Below, piece by piece: positions 1-6,091 of a DNA stretch of 10,023 nt. The stretch comes from Clostridiales bacterium (lineage in GTDB: Bacteria > Bacillota_A > Clostridia > Lachnospirales > Bianqueaceae): the NCBI GenBank assembly GCA_019423265.1, contig JAHZBS010000080.1, positions 1 to 10,023 of the forward strand, read 5' to 3'. The notes under the pieces were generated by a model. That model did no database searches and had not been told where the DNA came from. It saw nothing but the letters and a program-made list of their open reading frames with translations. A program made the translations under genes and the position numbers. Numbering within the stretch: the first letter of the stretch is position 1; every line of letters starts with the position of its first letter.

Positions 1-122
1 CGATTTTGCGGCACATGTGGCCGTTGACGCTGATACCGCCGCGGTATCGGGAGGCGTACGTTGTTATCTGGTATGATAAGCACTGCGGAGTTCTCGAGAC
101 ATTTCACAGGCCGGTGTATTGA
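1..122 (+). CDS. Possible 3' end of an unidentified gene
   Basis: The + strand is open in one frame from the window edge (codons from base 3) to a TGA at 120-122. It would give a 39-residue tail ending in LETFHRPVY that contains REAYVVIWYDKHCG. The aromatic and charged mix looks protein-like, but I do not recognise the family and the stretch is too short to judge. A 17-bp palindrome lies inside it, so the segment could equally be intergenic. From 123 to 222 I see no gene. There is a T-run at 168-174, but I could not find a convincing stem in front of it. Confidence 0.25.
   Translation, partial: ILRHMWPLTLIPPRYREAYVVIWYDKHCGVLETFHRPVY
18..29 (+). repeat. GGCCGTTGAC box, copy 1
   Basis: TGGCCGTTGAC at 18-28 is identical over 11 bases to 1177-1187 in the promoter region of the glycosidase gene. 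Related copies lie at 389-404 and 1094-1104, all in the same orientation. It could be a binding site of the adjacent AraC-type regulator, or chance. Confidence 0.35.
32..48. repeat. 17-bp palindrome
   Basis: GATACCGC (32-39) and GCGGTATC (41-48) are perfect inverted repeats around a single C. The symmetry suits a dimeric regulator's operator. It is too tight for an RNA hairpin without opening part of the stem. It starts three bases after a GGCCGTTGACG box (19-29). The target gene is unknown. Confidence 0.5.
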
Positions 123-222
123 GGAAAAGAGAGCGACGGTCTTCGTGGGGGGCAATCCTGCGGGGGCTTTTTTTATGTGATCAAGGCGGACATATTATTG
201 AGCCTACTGCCCTGACGCCGGT

Positions 223-1053
223 TTAAAGCCTGACGCCGTATAATTTCCGATATTCCTGCGGGCTTACGTTGAACGCTTTTTTAAAGGCGCTGCCAAAGTG
301 TTGACGGCTGTTGTATCCAACGTCCGCCGCAATCGTCTCGATCCCGCGGTCCGTATTCTGAAGCAGTAGGCGGGCCGTCGCTAGGCGGTGGCGGTTGACA
401 TGGGCCATGATGCCGCATCCAAAGTGTCGGTGGAACAAAACCTGCAAATAGGATGGATGGATGCCGGCGGCCCTGGCGATATCCTCCGCCCGCAGTTCCT
501 CCTGAAAGTGGGCCTGGATGAAAGATTCTGCGCAGTTGATGTACCCCATGGATTTCGACGGGATGTTGTGCTGTACGCAGCGGGCGAGCTCCAGCAAAAC
601 CCGCTGAAAGAGCAGCGTAAACAGATAGGTTGCATCGCCGTGCTGCGCCAGTTCCGCGACGCAATCCCGCATGGCGCTGCCTAGGCTGGAGGAATCCGTT
701 CCGGAGACATAGGGCCTCGGTTTTGCCATGAACTGGCGAAACGTCTCATCTGCCTGACATAGTTTCGAGATGGAGAGGGAGGTGGCGCTGTGGCTACACG
801 CAAATTCTAAGTTGAAAATCTTGCAGCGGCCATTCTTCACGTTCAGAGAGTGCTGAACGTTCTCGTCCAGGAAGATAAAGTCATGTTCACGAAAAATCGC
901 GGAGGAATCCGCCGTATCAATGCGGCATTGTCCCTGCGCAATATACATGATCTCACACCGCTTGTGAGAGTGGAGCGGCATGGAGAAAGTTTTATAATCG
1001 ATACCGTAGTAGGCGGAGACATGGACATAGATTGCCTTGTCAAAAAGACTCAT
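223..1053 (-). CDS. AraC-family transcriptional regulator with cupin sensor domain
   Basis: A DNA-binding regulator of 276 residues, a normal length for the family. The N-terminal half looks like an AraC-type cupin sensor (about residues 10-90, with PLHSHKRCEIMYI at 26-38). The C-terminal half has two helix-turn-helix units. The first is about residues 187-210 (EDIARAAGIHPSYLQVLFHR). The second is about 236-265 and ends in the AraC signature (IAADVGYNSRQHFGSAFKK, then SPQEYRK). The ATG at 1053 follows AGGAGAGG at 1066-1059. The gene diverges from a family-4 glycosidase, so by the usual logic of such pairs it should sense a sugar or glycoside and control that gene. The ligand is not readable from the sequence. 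A consensus promoter lies just upstream and a box related to those in the control region lies inside the coding sequence (389-404), so autoregulation is plausible. Confidence 0.93.
   Translation of the reverse strand: MSLFDKAIYVHVSAYYGIDYKTFSMPLHSHKRCEIMYIAQGQCRIDTADSSAIFREHDFIFLDENVQHSLNVKNGRCKIFNLEFACSHSATSLSISKLCQADETFRQFMAKPRPYVSGTDSSSLGSAMRDCVAELAQHGDATYLFTLLFQRVLLELARCVQHNIPSKSMGYINCAESFIQAHFQEELRAEDIARAAGIHPSYLQVLFHRHFGCGIMAHVNRHRLATARLLLQNTDRGIETIAADVGYNSRQHFGSAFKKAFNVSPQEYRKLYGVRL
389..404 (+). repeat. GGCSGTTGAC box inside araC-type gene
   Basis: The 16 bases here match 1177-1192 at 14 positions (TGGCSGTTGACATRGG). They encode part of the helix-turn-helix region of the regulator on the other strand, so the match may be chance, or it may be an internal operator. 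Confidence 0.3.
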
Positions 1054-1076
1054 GGGCGCCTCTCCTTTTTTTTGTA

Positions 1077-1105
1077 ATTATAGTAGAATCGCCGGCCGTT
1101 GTCAA
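1077..1105 (-). promoter_or_regulatory. Consensus sigma-A promoter of the AraC-type regulator
   Basis: On the - strand a perfect TTGACA (1105-1100) and a perfect TATAAT (1082-1077) are separated by exactly 17 bp. Transcription should begin near 1070, leaving a leader of about 17 nt that holds the AGGAGAGG ribosome site. A promoter this strong on a regulator gene usually needs repression. The 10-bp palindrome at 1106-1115 abuts the -35 box, and a GGCCGTTGTCA box (1094-1104) overlaps it. Confidence 0.8.
1094..1104 (+). repeat. GGCCGTTGWCA box, copy 3
   Basis: GGCCGTTGTCA here and GGCCGTTGACA at 1178-1188 differ at one base. They are direct repeats offset by 84 bp, about eight helical turns, so they face the same side of the DNA. 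This copy overlaps the -35 box of the regulator's promoter. AraC-family proteins commonly bind direct repeats, so this pair is a candidate operator. Confidence 0.45.
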
Positions 1106-1115
1106 GGAGCGCTCC
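1106..1115. promoter_or_regulatory. 10-bp palindrome next to the regulator's -35 box
   Basis: GGAGCGCTCC is a perfect palindrome lying directly upstream of the regulator's -35 hexamer. It is a plausible operator for one of the divergent genes. No binding protein can be assigned from sequence. Confidence 0.4.
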
Positions 1116-1157
1116 AACAAATAAAATACTACAAAACCTTGCATTTCGTAATCGGAG

Positions 1158-1177
1158 AGTCCGGAAACTTCCCCACT
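1158..1177. promoter_or_regulatory. Imperfect 20-bp palindrome upstream of the glycosidase -10 box
   Basis: AGT-cc-GGAA-ac-TTCC-cc-ACT is symmetric at 14 of 20 positions. It covers the place (1171-1176) where the -35 box for the TATAAT at 1194-1199 would be expected, and no good -35 is found there. This suggests activator-dependent transcription of the glycosidase gene. Confidence 0.4.
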
Positions 1178-1192
1178 GGCCGTTGACATAGG
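1177..1192 (+). repeat. GGCCGTTGAC box, copy 4
   Basis: TGGCCGTTGACATAGG sits immediately upstream of the glycosidase -10 box. It contains a consensus-looking TTGACA (1183-1188) that is only 5 bp from TATAAT and so cannot serve as that promoter's -35. It is the best-matched member of the box family also found at 18-29, 389-404 and 1094-1104. Confidence 0.45.
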
Positions 1193-1193
1193 A

Positions 1194-1199
1194 TATAAT
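1194..1199 (+). promoter_or_regulatory. Candidate -10 box of the glycosidase gene
   Basis: A perfect TATAAT lies 31 bp before the ATG. With 17-bp spacing the -35 position reads CCCCAC, a poor match, so a promoter here would probably need an activator. A start near 1206 would give a leader of about 25 nt carrying AAGGAGGAG (1215-1223). Confidence 0.5.
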
Positions 1200-1230
1200 A
1201 GGCCCATCACGGACAAGGAGGAGAGAGACC

Positions 1231-2724
1231 ATGAGTTTTAAAGTTGCTTTTGTGGGCGCTGGAAGTTTGGGATTCTGCCGCGGACTTTTGACGGACCTGA
1301 TGTCAGTGCCTGAATTTCGGGACATTGAGATTGCCTTTACGGACATTAACGAGCACAATCTCAGTATGGTGACGCAGCTTTGCCAGCGGGATTTGGAGGC
1401 TAACGGCATACCGACGAGAATCCAATCGACCACCAATCGGAGGGAAGCTTTTGCGGGGGCGAAATACATTATCAATTGTATTCGGCAGGGGGTTTTGGAC
1501 GCCTTTGAATTGGATGTGGAGATCCCTCTGAAATACGGCGTTGACCAGTGTGTGGGCGATACGCTGTGTACAGGCGGTATCATGTACGGGCAGAGGACCA
1601 TTATCGAGTTGCTGGCCATCTGCAAGGACATACGGGAGGTGGCCTTGCCCGGCGCTCTTCTGCTCAACTATTCAAATCCTAACGCTATGGTGACGTGGGC
1701 CTGCAACAAGTACGGGGGAGTGAAGACCATCGGACTCTGCCACGGCGAGATGCATGGGGAAAGCCAAATTGCCGAGGTCTTAGGCATTCCCAGGGATGAG
1801 CTGGACTTTATATGCGCGGGCATCAATCATCAGACATGGTACATATCGGTGAAATACCATGGGGAAGAGATGACCGGCAAACTTTTGGAGGGATTCTCAA
1901 AGAATCCGGATTTGGCCAAGCAGGAGAAAGTGCGCATTGACATTTTGCGGCGTTTTGGATATTATTCCACCGAATCCAACGGCCACTTGTCAGAGTACGT
2001 GTCCTGGTACCGGAAGAGGCCGGAGCGAATAGCGGACTGGATCGATACCTCTTCCTGGATCCTGGGGGAGACGGCCGGTTATCTGCGGGTCTGCCGCGAG
2101 GGGCGAAACTGGTTTGAAGTCGATTTTCCACAGCTGCTGCGGGAGGAGCCCAAGAAGTATGACGGCTCGTGCAGGGGGCAAGAGCACGGCTCCTATATCA
2201 TCGAGAGCCTGGAGACGGGGCGGCGGTATCGGGGGCATTTCAATGTCATGAACGAGGGCTGCATTACAAATCTGCCGTGGGAGTGCGTCGTGGAAGTGCC
2301 GTGCTACGTGGATGGCAACGGGATCTCAGTGCCAAAGGTGGGGGATCTGCCTCTTGGCTGTGCGGCTGTATGCTCGCAGTCCATCTGGGTTCAGAGATTA
2401 GCGGTTGAGGCGGCGGTGTCTGGCGACGCCATGCTGCTAAAACAGGCGGCGATGATGGATCCTTTGACAGGCGCAGTGTGTTATCCCGATGAGATCTCCC
2501 AGATGATCGACGAGATGTTGATCGCGCAGGCACAATGGCTGCCCCAGTATGCGGAGGCTATCGAGAAGGCGAAGGAGTACTTTGCCTCCGGACATGTGCT
2601 CCCGGTAAAGGAGGGCTATCGGGGCGCCGTTCGGCTTCACGAGAGAACCGTGGAGGAAATGGCGCAGGATGCGGAAAAGTCCAGAGCGCTGGCCAACGCG
2701 GCGGCTAAAGAAAACGTGAAATAG
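1231..2724 (+). CDS. Family 4 glycoside hydrolase (NAD+/Mn2+-dependent alpha-glycosidase type)
   Basis: This 497-residue cytoplasmic enzyme belongs to glycoside hydrolase family 4, which cleaves glycosides by an NAD+-dependent oxidation-elimination mechanism. The Rossmann motif is VGAGSLGF (residues 8-15), with acidic D38 after beta-2. Further family landmarks are GDTLCTGGI (109-117), NYSNPNAM (146-153), the metal-site cysteine in CHGE (C170, H171) and GINH (197-200, H200 as second metal ligand). NLPWECVVEVPCYVD also lies in the C-terminal half. The CH motif, rather than the CN/CDxP type, points to a non-phosphorylated substrate, as in alpha-galactosidases, alpha-glucosidases and glycuronidases. 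CHGE does not settle which sugar is cut. The length is slightly above the usual 430-480. AAGGAGGAG 7 nt ahead supports the ATG. It is divergent from an AraC-type regulator and no transporter gene is adjacent in the window. Confidence 0.93.
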   Translation: MSFKVAFVGAGSLGFCRGLLTDLMSVPEFRDIEIAFTDINEHNLSMVTQLCQRDLEANGIPTRIQSTTNRREAFAGAKYIINCIRQGVLDAFELDVEIPLKYGVDQCVGDTLCTGGIMYGQRTIIELLAICKDIREVALPGALLLNYSNPNAMVTWACNKYGGVKTIGLCHGEMHGESQIAEVLGIPRDELDFICAGINHQTWYISVKYHGEEMTGKLLEGFSKNPDLAKQEKVRIDILRRFGYYSTESNGHLSEYVSWYRKRPERIADWIDTSSWILGETAGYLRVCREGRNWFEVDFPQLLREEPKKYDGSCRGQEHGSYIIESLETGRRYRGHFNVMNEGCITNLPWECVVEVPCYVDGNGISVPKVGDLPLGCAAVCSQSIWVQRLAVEAAVSGDAMLLKQAAMMDPLTGAVCYPDEISQMIDEMLIAQAQWLPQYAEAIEKAKEYFASGHVLPVKEGYRGAVRLHERTVEEMAQDAEKSRALANAAAKENVK

Positions 2725-2742
2725 GCCTTATATAAAATAATC

Positions 2743-2782
2743 GATGCCACCAATCCCTTTTGTGATTGGTGGCATCTTTCTG
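2743..2782 (+). terminator. Terminator after the glycosidase gene
   Basis: A 13-bp perfect stem, GATGCCACCAATC (2743-2755) with GATTGGTGGCATC (2764-2776), has an 8-nt loop and is followed by TTTCTGTCCT. The U-tract is modest, but the stem is long and lies 18 bp after the stop codon. Confidence 0.8.
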
Positions 2783-2805
2783 TCCTATATAATTGTTCTT
2801 TTTAC

Positions 2806-2834
2806 TTGTCAAATAAGGAGAATCAGGCTATAAT
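2806..2834 (+). promoter_or_regulatory. Sigma-A promoter of the MutS-like gene pair
   Basis: TTGTCA (2806-2811) and a perfect TATAAT (2829-2834) are spaced 17 bp apart. Transcription from about 2841 gives a leader of some 46 nt with the hairpin at 2857-2871. The promoter follows the glycosidase terminator, so the pair forms an independent unit. Confidence 0.78.
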
Positions 2835-2856
2835 CGTATATAGTGAGAGAAAGAAA

Positions 2857-2871
2857 GCCGCCTGATGCGGC
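2857..2871 (+). promoter_or_regulatory. Small 5'-leader hairpin before the first MutS-like gene
   Basis: GCCGC (2857-2861) pairs with GCGGC (2867-2871) around a 5-nt loop, ending 5 nt before the GGAGG ribosome site (2877-2881). It could protect the mRNA 5' end or tune initiation. It is short, so its function is uncertain. Confidence 0.4.
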
Positions 2872-2886
2872 AGAATGGAGGCAGCA

Positions 2887-4515
2887 ATGCTGGATAGGCT
2901 GATTGACACTTCAAAAACGGTGACCAAACCGGCGAGCTGGAAGGACGCGGTCACAGATTTGGAAGTGGATAAGCTCCTTTCGACTCTGACCATATCCGGT
3001 GAGGACAAGCAATGGGATGGGGATGCAATCGTGTGCTTTCTCACGGCAGATCCGGATGAGATCGACCAGAGAAGCGGAATTTTAGAAGACTTTAGGCGGA
3101 TGGCGGATATCGAGGAGCGGCTTACGAAGAGTATTGACGGGATCACCCGTCTCCAATATATGATGGAGCGGTCGCAGACGTCCGGAGAGGAAATCTACAG
3201 ACTTATCGCCGCATGGCATGGAGCGTTACAGTATAGTACTTGCGTCGCCATGCTGCGGGATGAGCTTCTGGGCAGGGATGAATTTGCGTCACCGCGGCTT
3301 CTCAACCTTAAGCGGCAGATAACAGCGCTGTCCCAGAGCTCGGACTTTCAAAATGACGTCAGGCTGTTGGAGGCGGCAAAGGAATGGTTCCGGCTGCCCA
3401 AGGACGTCTACGTAGGGTTCAACTATGTCCCCGGAAGCGGCCTCGATAGCATTCAGGTGGCGGCGGTGGACGAGGACGCCGGGCCGGTTGAATCGCTTAT
3501 CCGGGAGACTTCCCCGGGACAAGCCTTGCCAAACAGCTTAGAGGACTTAGTTCCCTTCCCCGTGCTGAGTCAAAGCGCGCAGCTTGAGTCATACCTTGTT
3601 AAGCAGGTTGAAAAGCGCTGGTCAAAAAGGCTGGCCCGGCTAAAAAAAGAGCTAGATAAATTGGTACTGCCGGATTGCCAGGGGCTCATCGCTTTAAATG
3701 AGGATTTCAAATTTTTGCGGATGGGGCTGCGGCTCATTCAGGCGGCAAAGCAAAAGGGGTGCCGCCTGTGCCGGCCGGCCCTTGGCAGCGGCCCCCTTCA
3801 GATTTCGCAGCTGATGTATCCGCGCTTGACGCTGATGAGCGGAGAACCGGTGGTGGAGAATGATGTGTCTATGGAATACGGAAGCTTTGCCATGATCACA
3901 GGCGCAAACCACTCTGGCAAGACTTCCTATCTGAAATCCGTGGGTCAAGCATGTATCTTAGCGCAGTTAGGATTTTTTGTGCCAGCCGCCTCCATGCGCT
4001 TTACGCCGGTCAAGGCGATGTTTACACTCTTTTCCGGGGAGGAGGATGAGGATCTCCGCTATTCCAGAATGGGGTTGGAGGTGCAGCGGATCCATACGAT
4101 CCTCCAGGAGGCGGATTCGGAATCGATGGTGTTTTTCAATGAACCGCTGACAAGCACCAACCCTATTGAGGCGATTTCCCTGTGTGTGGAGTGGATTGTA
4201 CATTTCATCAATACTGGTGTTACCGGATTTATGGTAACCCATATGCATGATATCTACTTTTCGCTGGAGCAGACGCTTTCAGGGGAGAAAAAGCGGAAAT
4301 TCCGCAGTCTTGTCACCATCACGCGCAGGGAGGACGCCCACGTGCTCAAGAATCTGTACCGGGTCGTCGAGCGGGAGCCGTCCAAGACAAGCTATGCCGC
4401 CGATGTAGCGGATAGCTTTGGCATTTCCCTTGAGAAGCTCATTGCGGACCCCGCTCTGCGGGAGCAGGCACAGCGATACCAAAAGGACGTTAGCGAGCGA
4501 TCGCTATTTGAATAA
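2887..4515 (+). CDS. MutS-like ATPase A, lacking mismatch-recognition domains
   Basis: A 542-residue protein related to the MutS core and ATPase domains. The start is set at 2887 because GGAGG (2877-2881) lies 5 nt before it; an in-frame ATG at 2875 has no ribosome site. A largely helical N-terminal part (to about residue 300) resembles the MutS lever/core region. YPRL followed by VENDVSM (about 312-330) corresponds to the strand region before the P-loop. The P-loop GANHSGKTSY is at about 339-348. An acidic SGEEDEDL stretch and the LEVQRIHTIL helix occupy the MutS signature region. Walker B is MVFFNEP (414-420), with Asn where MutS has Asp. MVTHMHD (449-455) is the His-switch. The N-terminal mismatch-binding domain with its Phe-x-Glu motif is absent, so this is not the repair MutS. 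A CxxC (C292, C295) is present. The role is unknown; it probably pairs with the next gene's product. Confidence 0.85.
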   Translation: MLDRLIDTSKTVTKPASWKDAVTDLEVDKLLSTLTISGEDKQWDGDAIVCFLTADPDEIDQRSGILEDFRRMADIEERLTKSIDGITRLQYMMERSQTSGEEIYRLIAAWHGALQYSTCVAMLRDELLGRDEFASPRLLNLKRQITALSQSSDFQNDVRLLEAAKEWFRLPKDVYVGFNYVPGSGLDSIQVAAVDEDAGPVESLIRETSPGQALPNSLEDLVPFPVLSQSAQLESYLVKQVEKRWSKRLARLKKELDKLVLPDCQGLIALNEDFKFLRMGLRLIQAAKQKGCRLCRPALGSGPLQISQLMYPRLTLMSGEPVVENDVSMEYGSFAMITGANHSGKTSYLKSVGQACILAQLGFFVPAASMRFTPVKAMFTLFSGEEDEDLRYSRMGLEVQRIHTILQEADSESMVFFNEPLTSTNPIEAISLCVEWIVHFINTGVTGFMVTHMHDIYFSLEQTLSGEKKRKFRSLVTITRREDAHVLKNLYRVVEREPSKTSYAADVADSFGISLEKLIADPALREQAQRYQKDVSERSLFE

Positions 4516-4516
4516 A

Positions 4517-4528
4517 GGAGGGACCTCC
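4517..4528 (+). promoter_or_regulatory. Inverted repeat enclosing the ribosome site of MutS-like gene B
   Basis: GGAGGGACCTCC pairs the Shine-Dalgarno GGAGG with CCTCC directly before the ATG. Folding (GGAG with CTCC around a 4-nt loop) would hide the ribosome site. The stop codon of the upstream gene ends at 4515, so ribosomes finishing that gene would open the structure. This is a likely translational-coupling device. Confidence 0.5.
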
Positions 4529-6091
4529 ATGGGACTATTATTGGGGGCGGCCAGTGATGAACACCGCCTCGTGCTATCGCCCGAATGTATCCATGATTTG
4601 ATGCTCGAACAGTTGATGAGCGAATTCTGCGACGCGGAGGAGGGAGAGGAAGCGTGGACTTCCCTTTTGACTACGGATGGGGATGTCATCCGGCAGCGCA
4701 ATCTTGTCATCCAGGACCTGCTGGCACATCCGGAGGTTGCGGAGAGTATGCGCAAGCTCTATGATTTTGTGCGAGCGGTTTGTACCCTCCAGGTGCCAGG
4801 CCGTATGCAGCAGCTATCCGCTGAAGTATTTTCGGAATTATCTCTGATTAAACAGTACAGAAGCCTCCTGGGTGAAATGGGCGAGACGCTGAATGCGGCG
4901 AAAGAATCCTTTTCTTCTCCCCAATTGGGAGAGCTCTTGCAGATCGTGCAAAAAAATGAGGAGCAGAACTTTTCCTATGACTTTGAGACCGCGTGGAGGG
5001 AGCTTGCTTCCGGCGTGGAGGAGCCCCAATCCTTTACCTTTTTATTTCGGCTCGACGAGGAAGGGCGCGTGGAATCCGGGGGTTTAGCGGCGGTTCATGG
5101 GGAGCGCTACAAGAGAGCGCTGCTTGGAGGCGATGCGGGGAGGGATAAACGGCAGCCCTGTAAGGTGCCCGAGCTACAGACGCTGGACAAAACTGTGGAC
5201 GGGGAATATAACCCGTCAGCCGACCGCAGCCATGTATGGGCGCTCAGCATTGCGGCCAACGAATACTTGAAGGATCATTTTACGGCGCTGAAAAAGAGGT
5301 TTTATCAATACTTGTACGCAATAGCCGGCGATTTTATTGAACTGCGCACAGACCTATCCTTTTATCTCCACGCCGTGGAGTATTGCCGAACGCTGGAAAA
5401 GCACGGCGCGGCGTATTGCTTTGCACAGATCGAGCCCATGGAGATGAAATCTTTCCGAGGTGAAGGGCTGTACTACTTGCCGCTGCTTCGCCAGGATCGG
5501 GGGAGGACAGTGGTTCAAAATGATATTGCGTTTCAGGATGGCGGCGAGCTTTTTATCCTCACAGGGCGCAACCAAGGCGGGAAGACAACCTTTCTCCGCT
5601 CCGTGGGGATGGCCCAGGTGCTGTTTCAGCTGGGATGGCCGGTGCCGGCCAATGCGGCGGCCATCAGCCCGGCGGCAGAGTTGGTGACCGTTTTTTCCCA
5701 GGAGGAGGATCAAGAGCTACACAATGGAAAGCTGGGTCAGGAATTAAAGGCGGTGCGGCGGAATCTGGAAGGACTGTCGAAGGATGGCATGATTTTGCTC
5801 AATGAGCCGATCACAGGGACGTCGCCCATGGAAAACCTGTATATCAGCCGCATTGTACTGTGCTCCCTCAAGGTAAAGGCGATCCGTGGGATCTGGGTGA
5901 CGCATATCTATGACCTGGCCAGCGGCGCCGCCTATATCAATGAAGCGGTGGAAGGCAGTCACGTCAGCAGTCTGACCGTGTTGCAGGGGGAAGATGTCAA
6001 CAAAGTCTCCTATAAGGTGATCCGCGGTGAGCCGGGATTCTACAGCTACGCGCGCGAATTGTTGTACAAGATTGGGGACAAGGCAAAATAG
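4529..6091 (+). CDS. MutS-like ATPase B, paralogous partner of A
   Basis: A 520-residue MutS-related ATPase encoded 13 nt after gene A. The ATG at 4529 directly follows AAAGGAGG (4514-4521). The frame is open upstream to another ATG at 4418, but that would overlap gene A by about 100 bp and has no ribosome site. A helical N-terminal part (to about 290) leads to VVQNDIAF (328-335), the counterpart of the MutS VPND strand. The P-loop is GRNQGGKTTFLRS (346-358), closer to the MutS consensus than in A. VFSQEEDQEL (388-397) and the GQELKAVRRNL helix match the same segment of A. Walker B is MILLNEPITGTSP (421-433), again NE instead of DE. WVTHIYD (456-462) is the His-switch. There is no mismatch-recognition domain, clamp Phe-x-Glu motif or Smr nuclease. 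The two proteins differ strongly except around the ATPase motifs, which suggests a heterodimer of long standing. Paired MutS-related genes are, from memory, also found in clostridial amino-acid fermentation operons with B12 aminomutases, but none is seen here. Confidence 0.85.
   Translation: MGLLLGAASDEHRLVLSPECIHDLMLEQLMSEFCDAEEGEEAWTSLLTTDGDVIRQRNLVIQDLLAHPEVAESMRKLYDFVRAVCTLQVPGRMQQLSAEVFSELSLIKQYRSLLGEMGETLNAAKESFSSPQLGELLQIVQKNEEQNFSYDFETAWRELASGVEEPQSFTFLFRLDEEGRVESGGLAAVHGERYKRALLGGDAGRDKRQPCKVPELQTLDKTVDGEYNPSADRSHVWALSIAANEYLKDHFTALKKRFYQYLYAIAGDFIELRTDLSFYLHAVEYCRTLEKHGAAYCFAQIEPMEMKSFRGEGLYYLPLLRQDRGRTVVQNDIAFQDGGELFILTGRNQGGKTTFLRSVGMAQVLFQLGWPVPANAAAISPAAELVTVFSQEEDQELHNGKLGQELKAVRRNLEGLSKDGMILLNEPITGTSPMENLYISRIVLCSLKVKAIRGIWVTHIYDLASGAAYINEAVEGSHVSSLTVLQGEDVNKVSYKVIRGEPGFYSYARELLYKIGDKAK

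Noticed and set aside
150..176. Intrinsic terminator ending in the T-run at 168-174
   Set aside because: The G-rich sequence before the T's has no complementary strand of useful length nearby, so no stem of more than about 3 bp could be drawn.
1050..1667. 205-codon open frame on the - strand
   Set aside because: It crosses the divergent promoter region and runs opposite the conserved Rossmann part of the glycosidase; no protein-like motifs.
2875..2886. ATG at 2875 as start of MutS-like protein A
   Set aside because: It has no ribosome site and itself overlaps the GGAGG that serves the ATG at 2887.
4418..4528. Extension of MutS-like protein B by 37 residues to an upstream ATG
   Set aside because: It would overlap gene A by about 100 bp, has no ribosome site, and the extra residues look like an out-of-frame reading of gene A. 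The ATG at 4529 has AAAGGAGG.
2887..6091. The pair as canonical DNA mismatch repair mutS genes
   Set aside because: Both proteins are far too short, lack the N-terminal Phe-x-Glu mismatch reader and carry NE instead of DE in Walker B.
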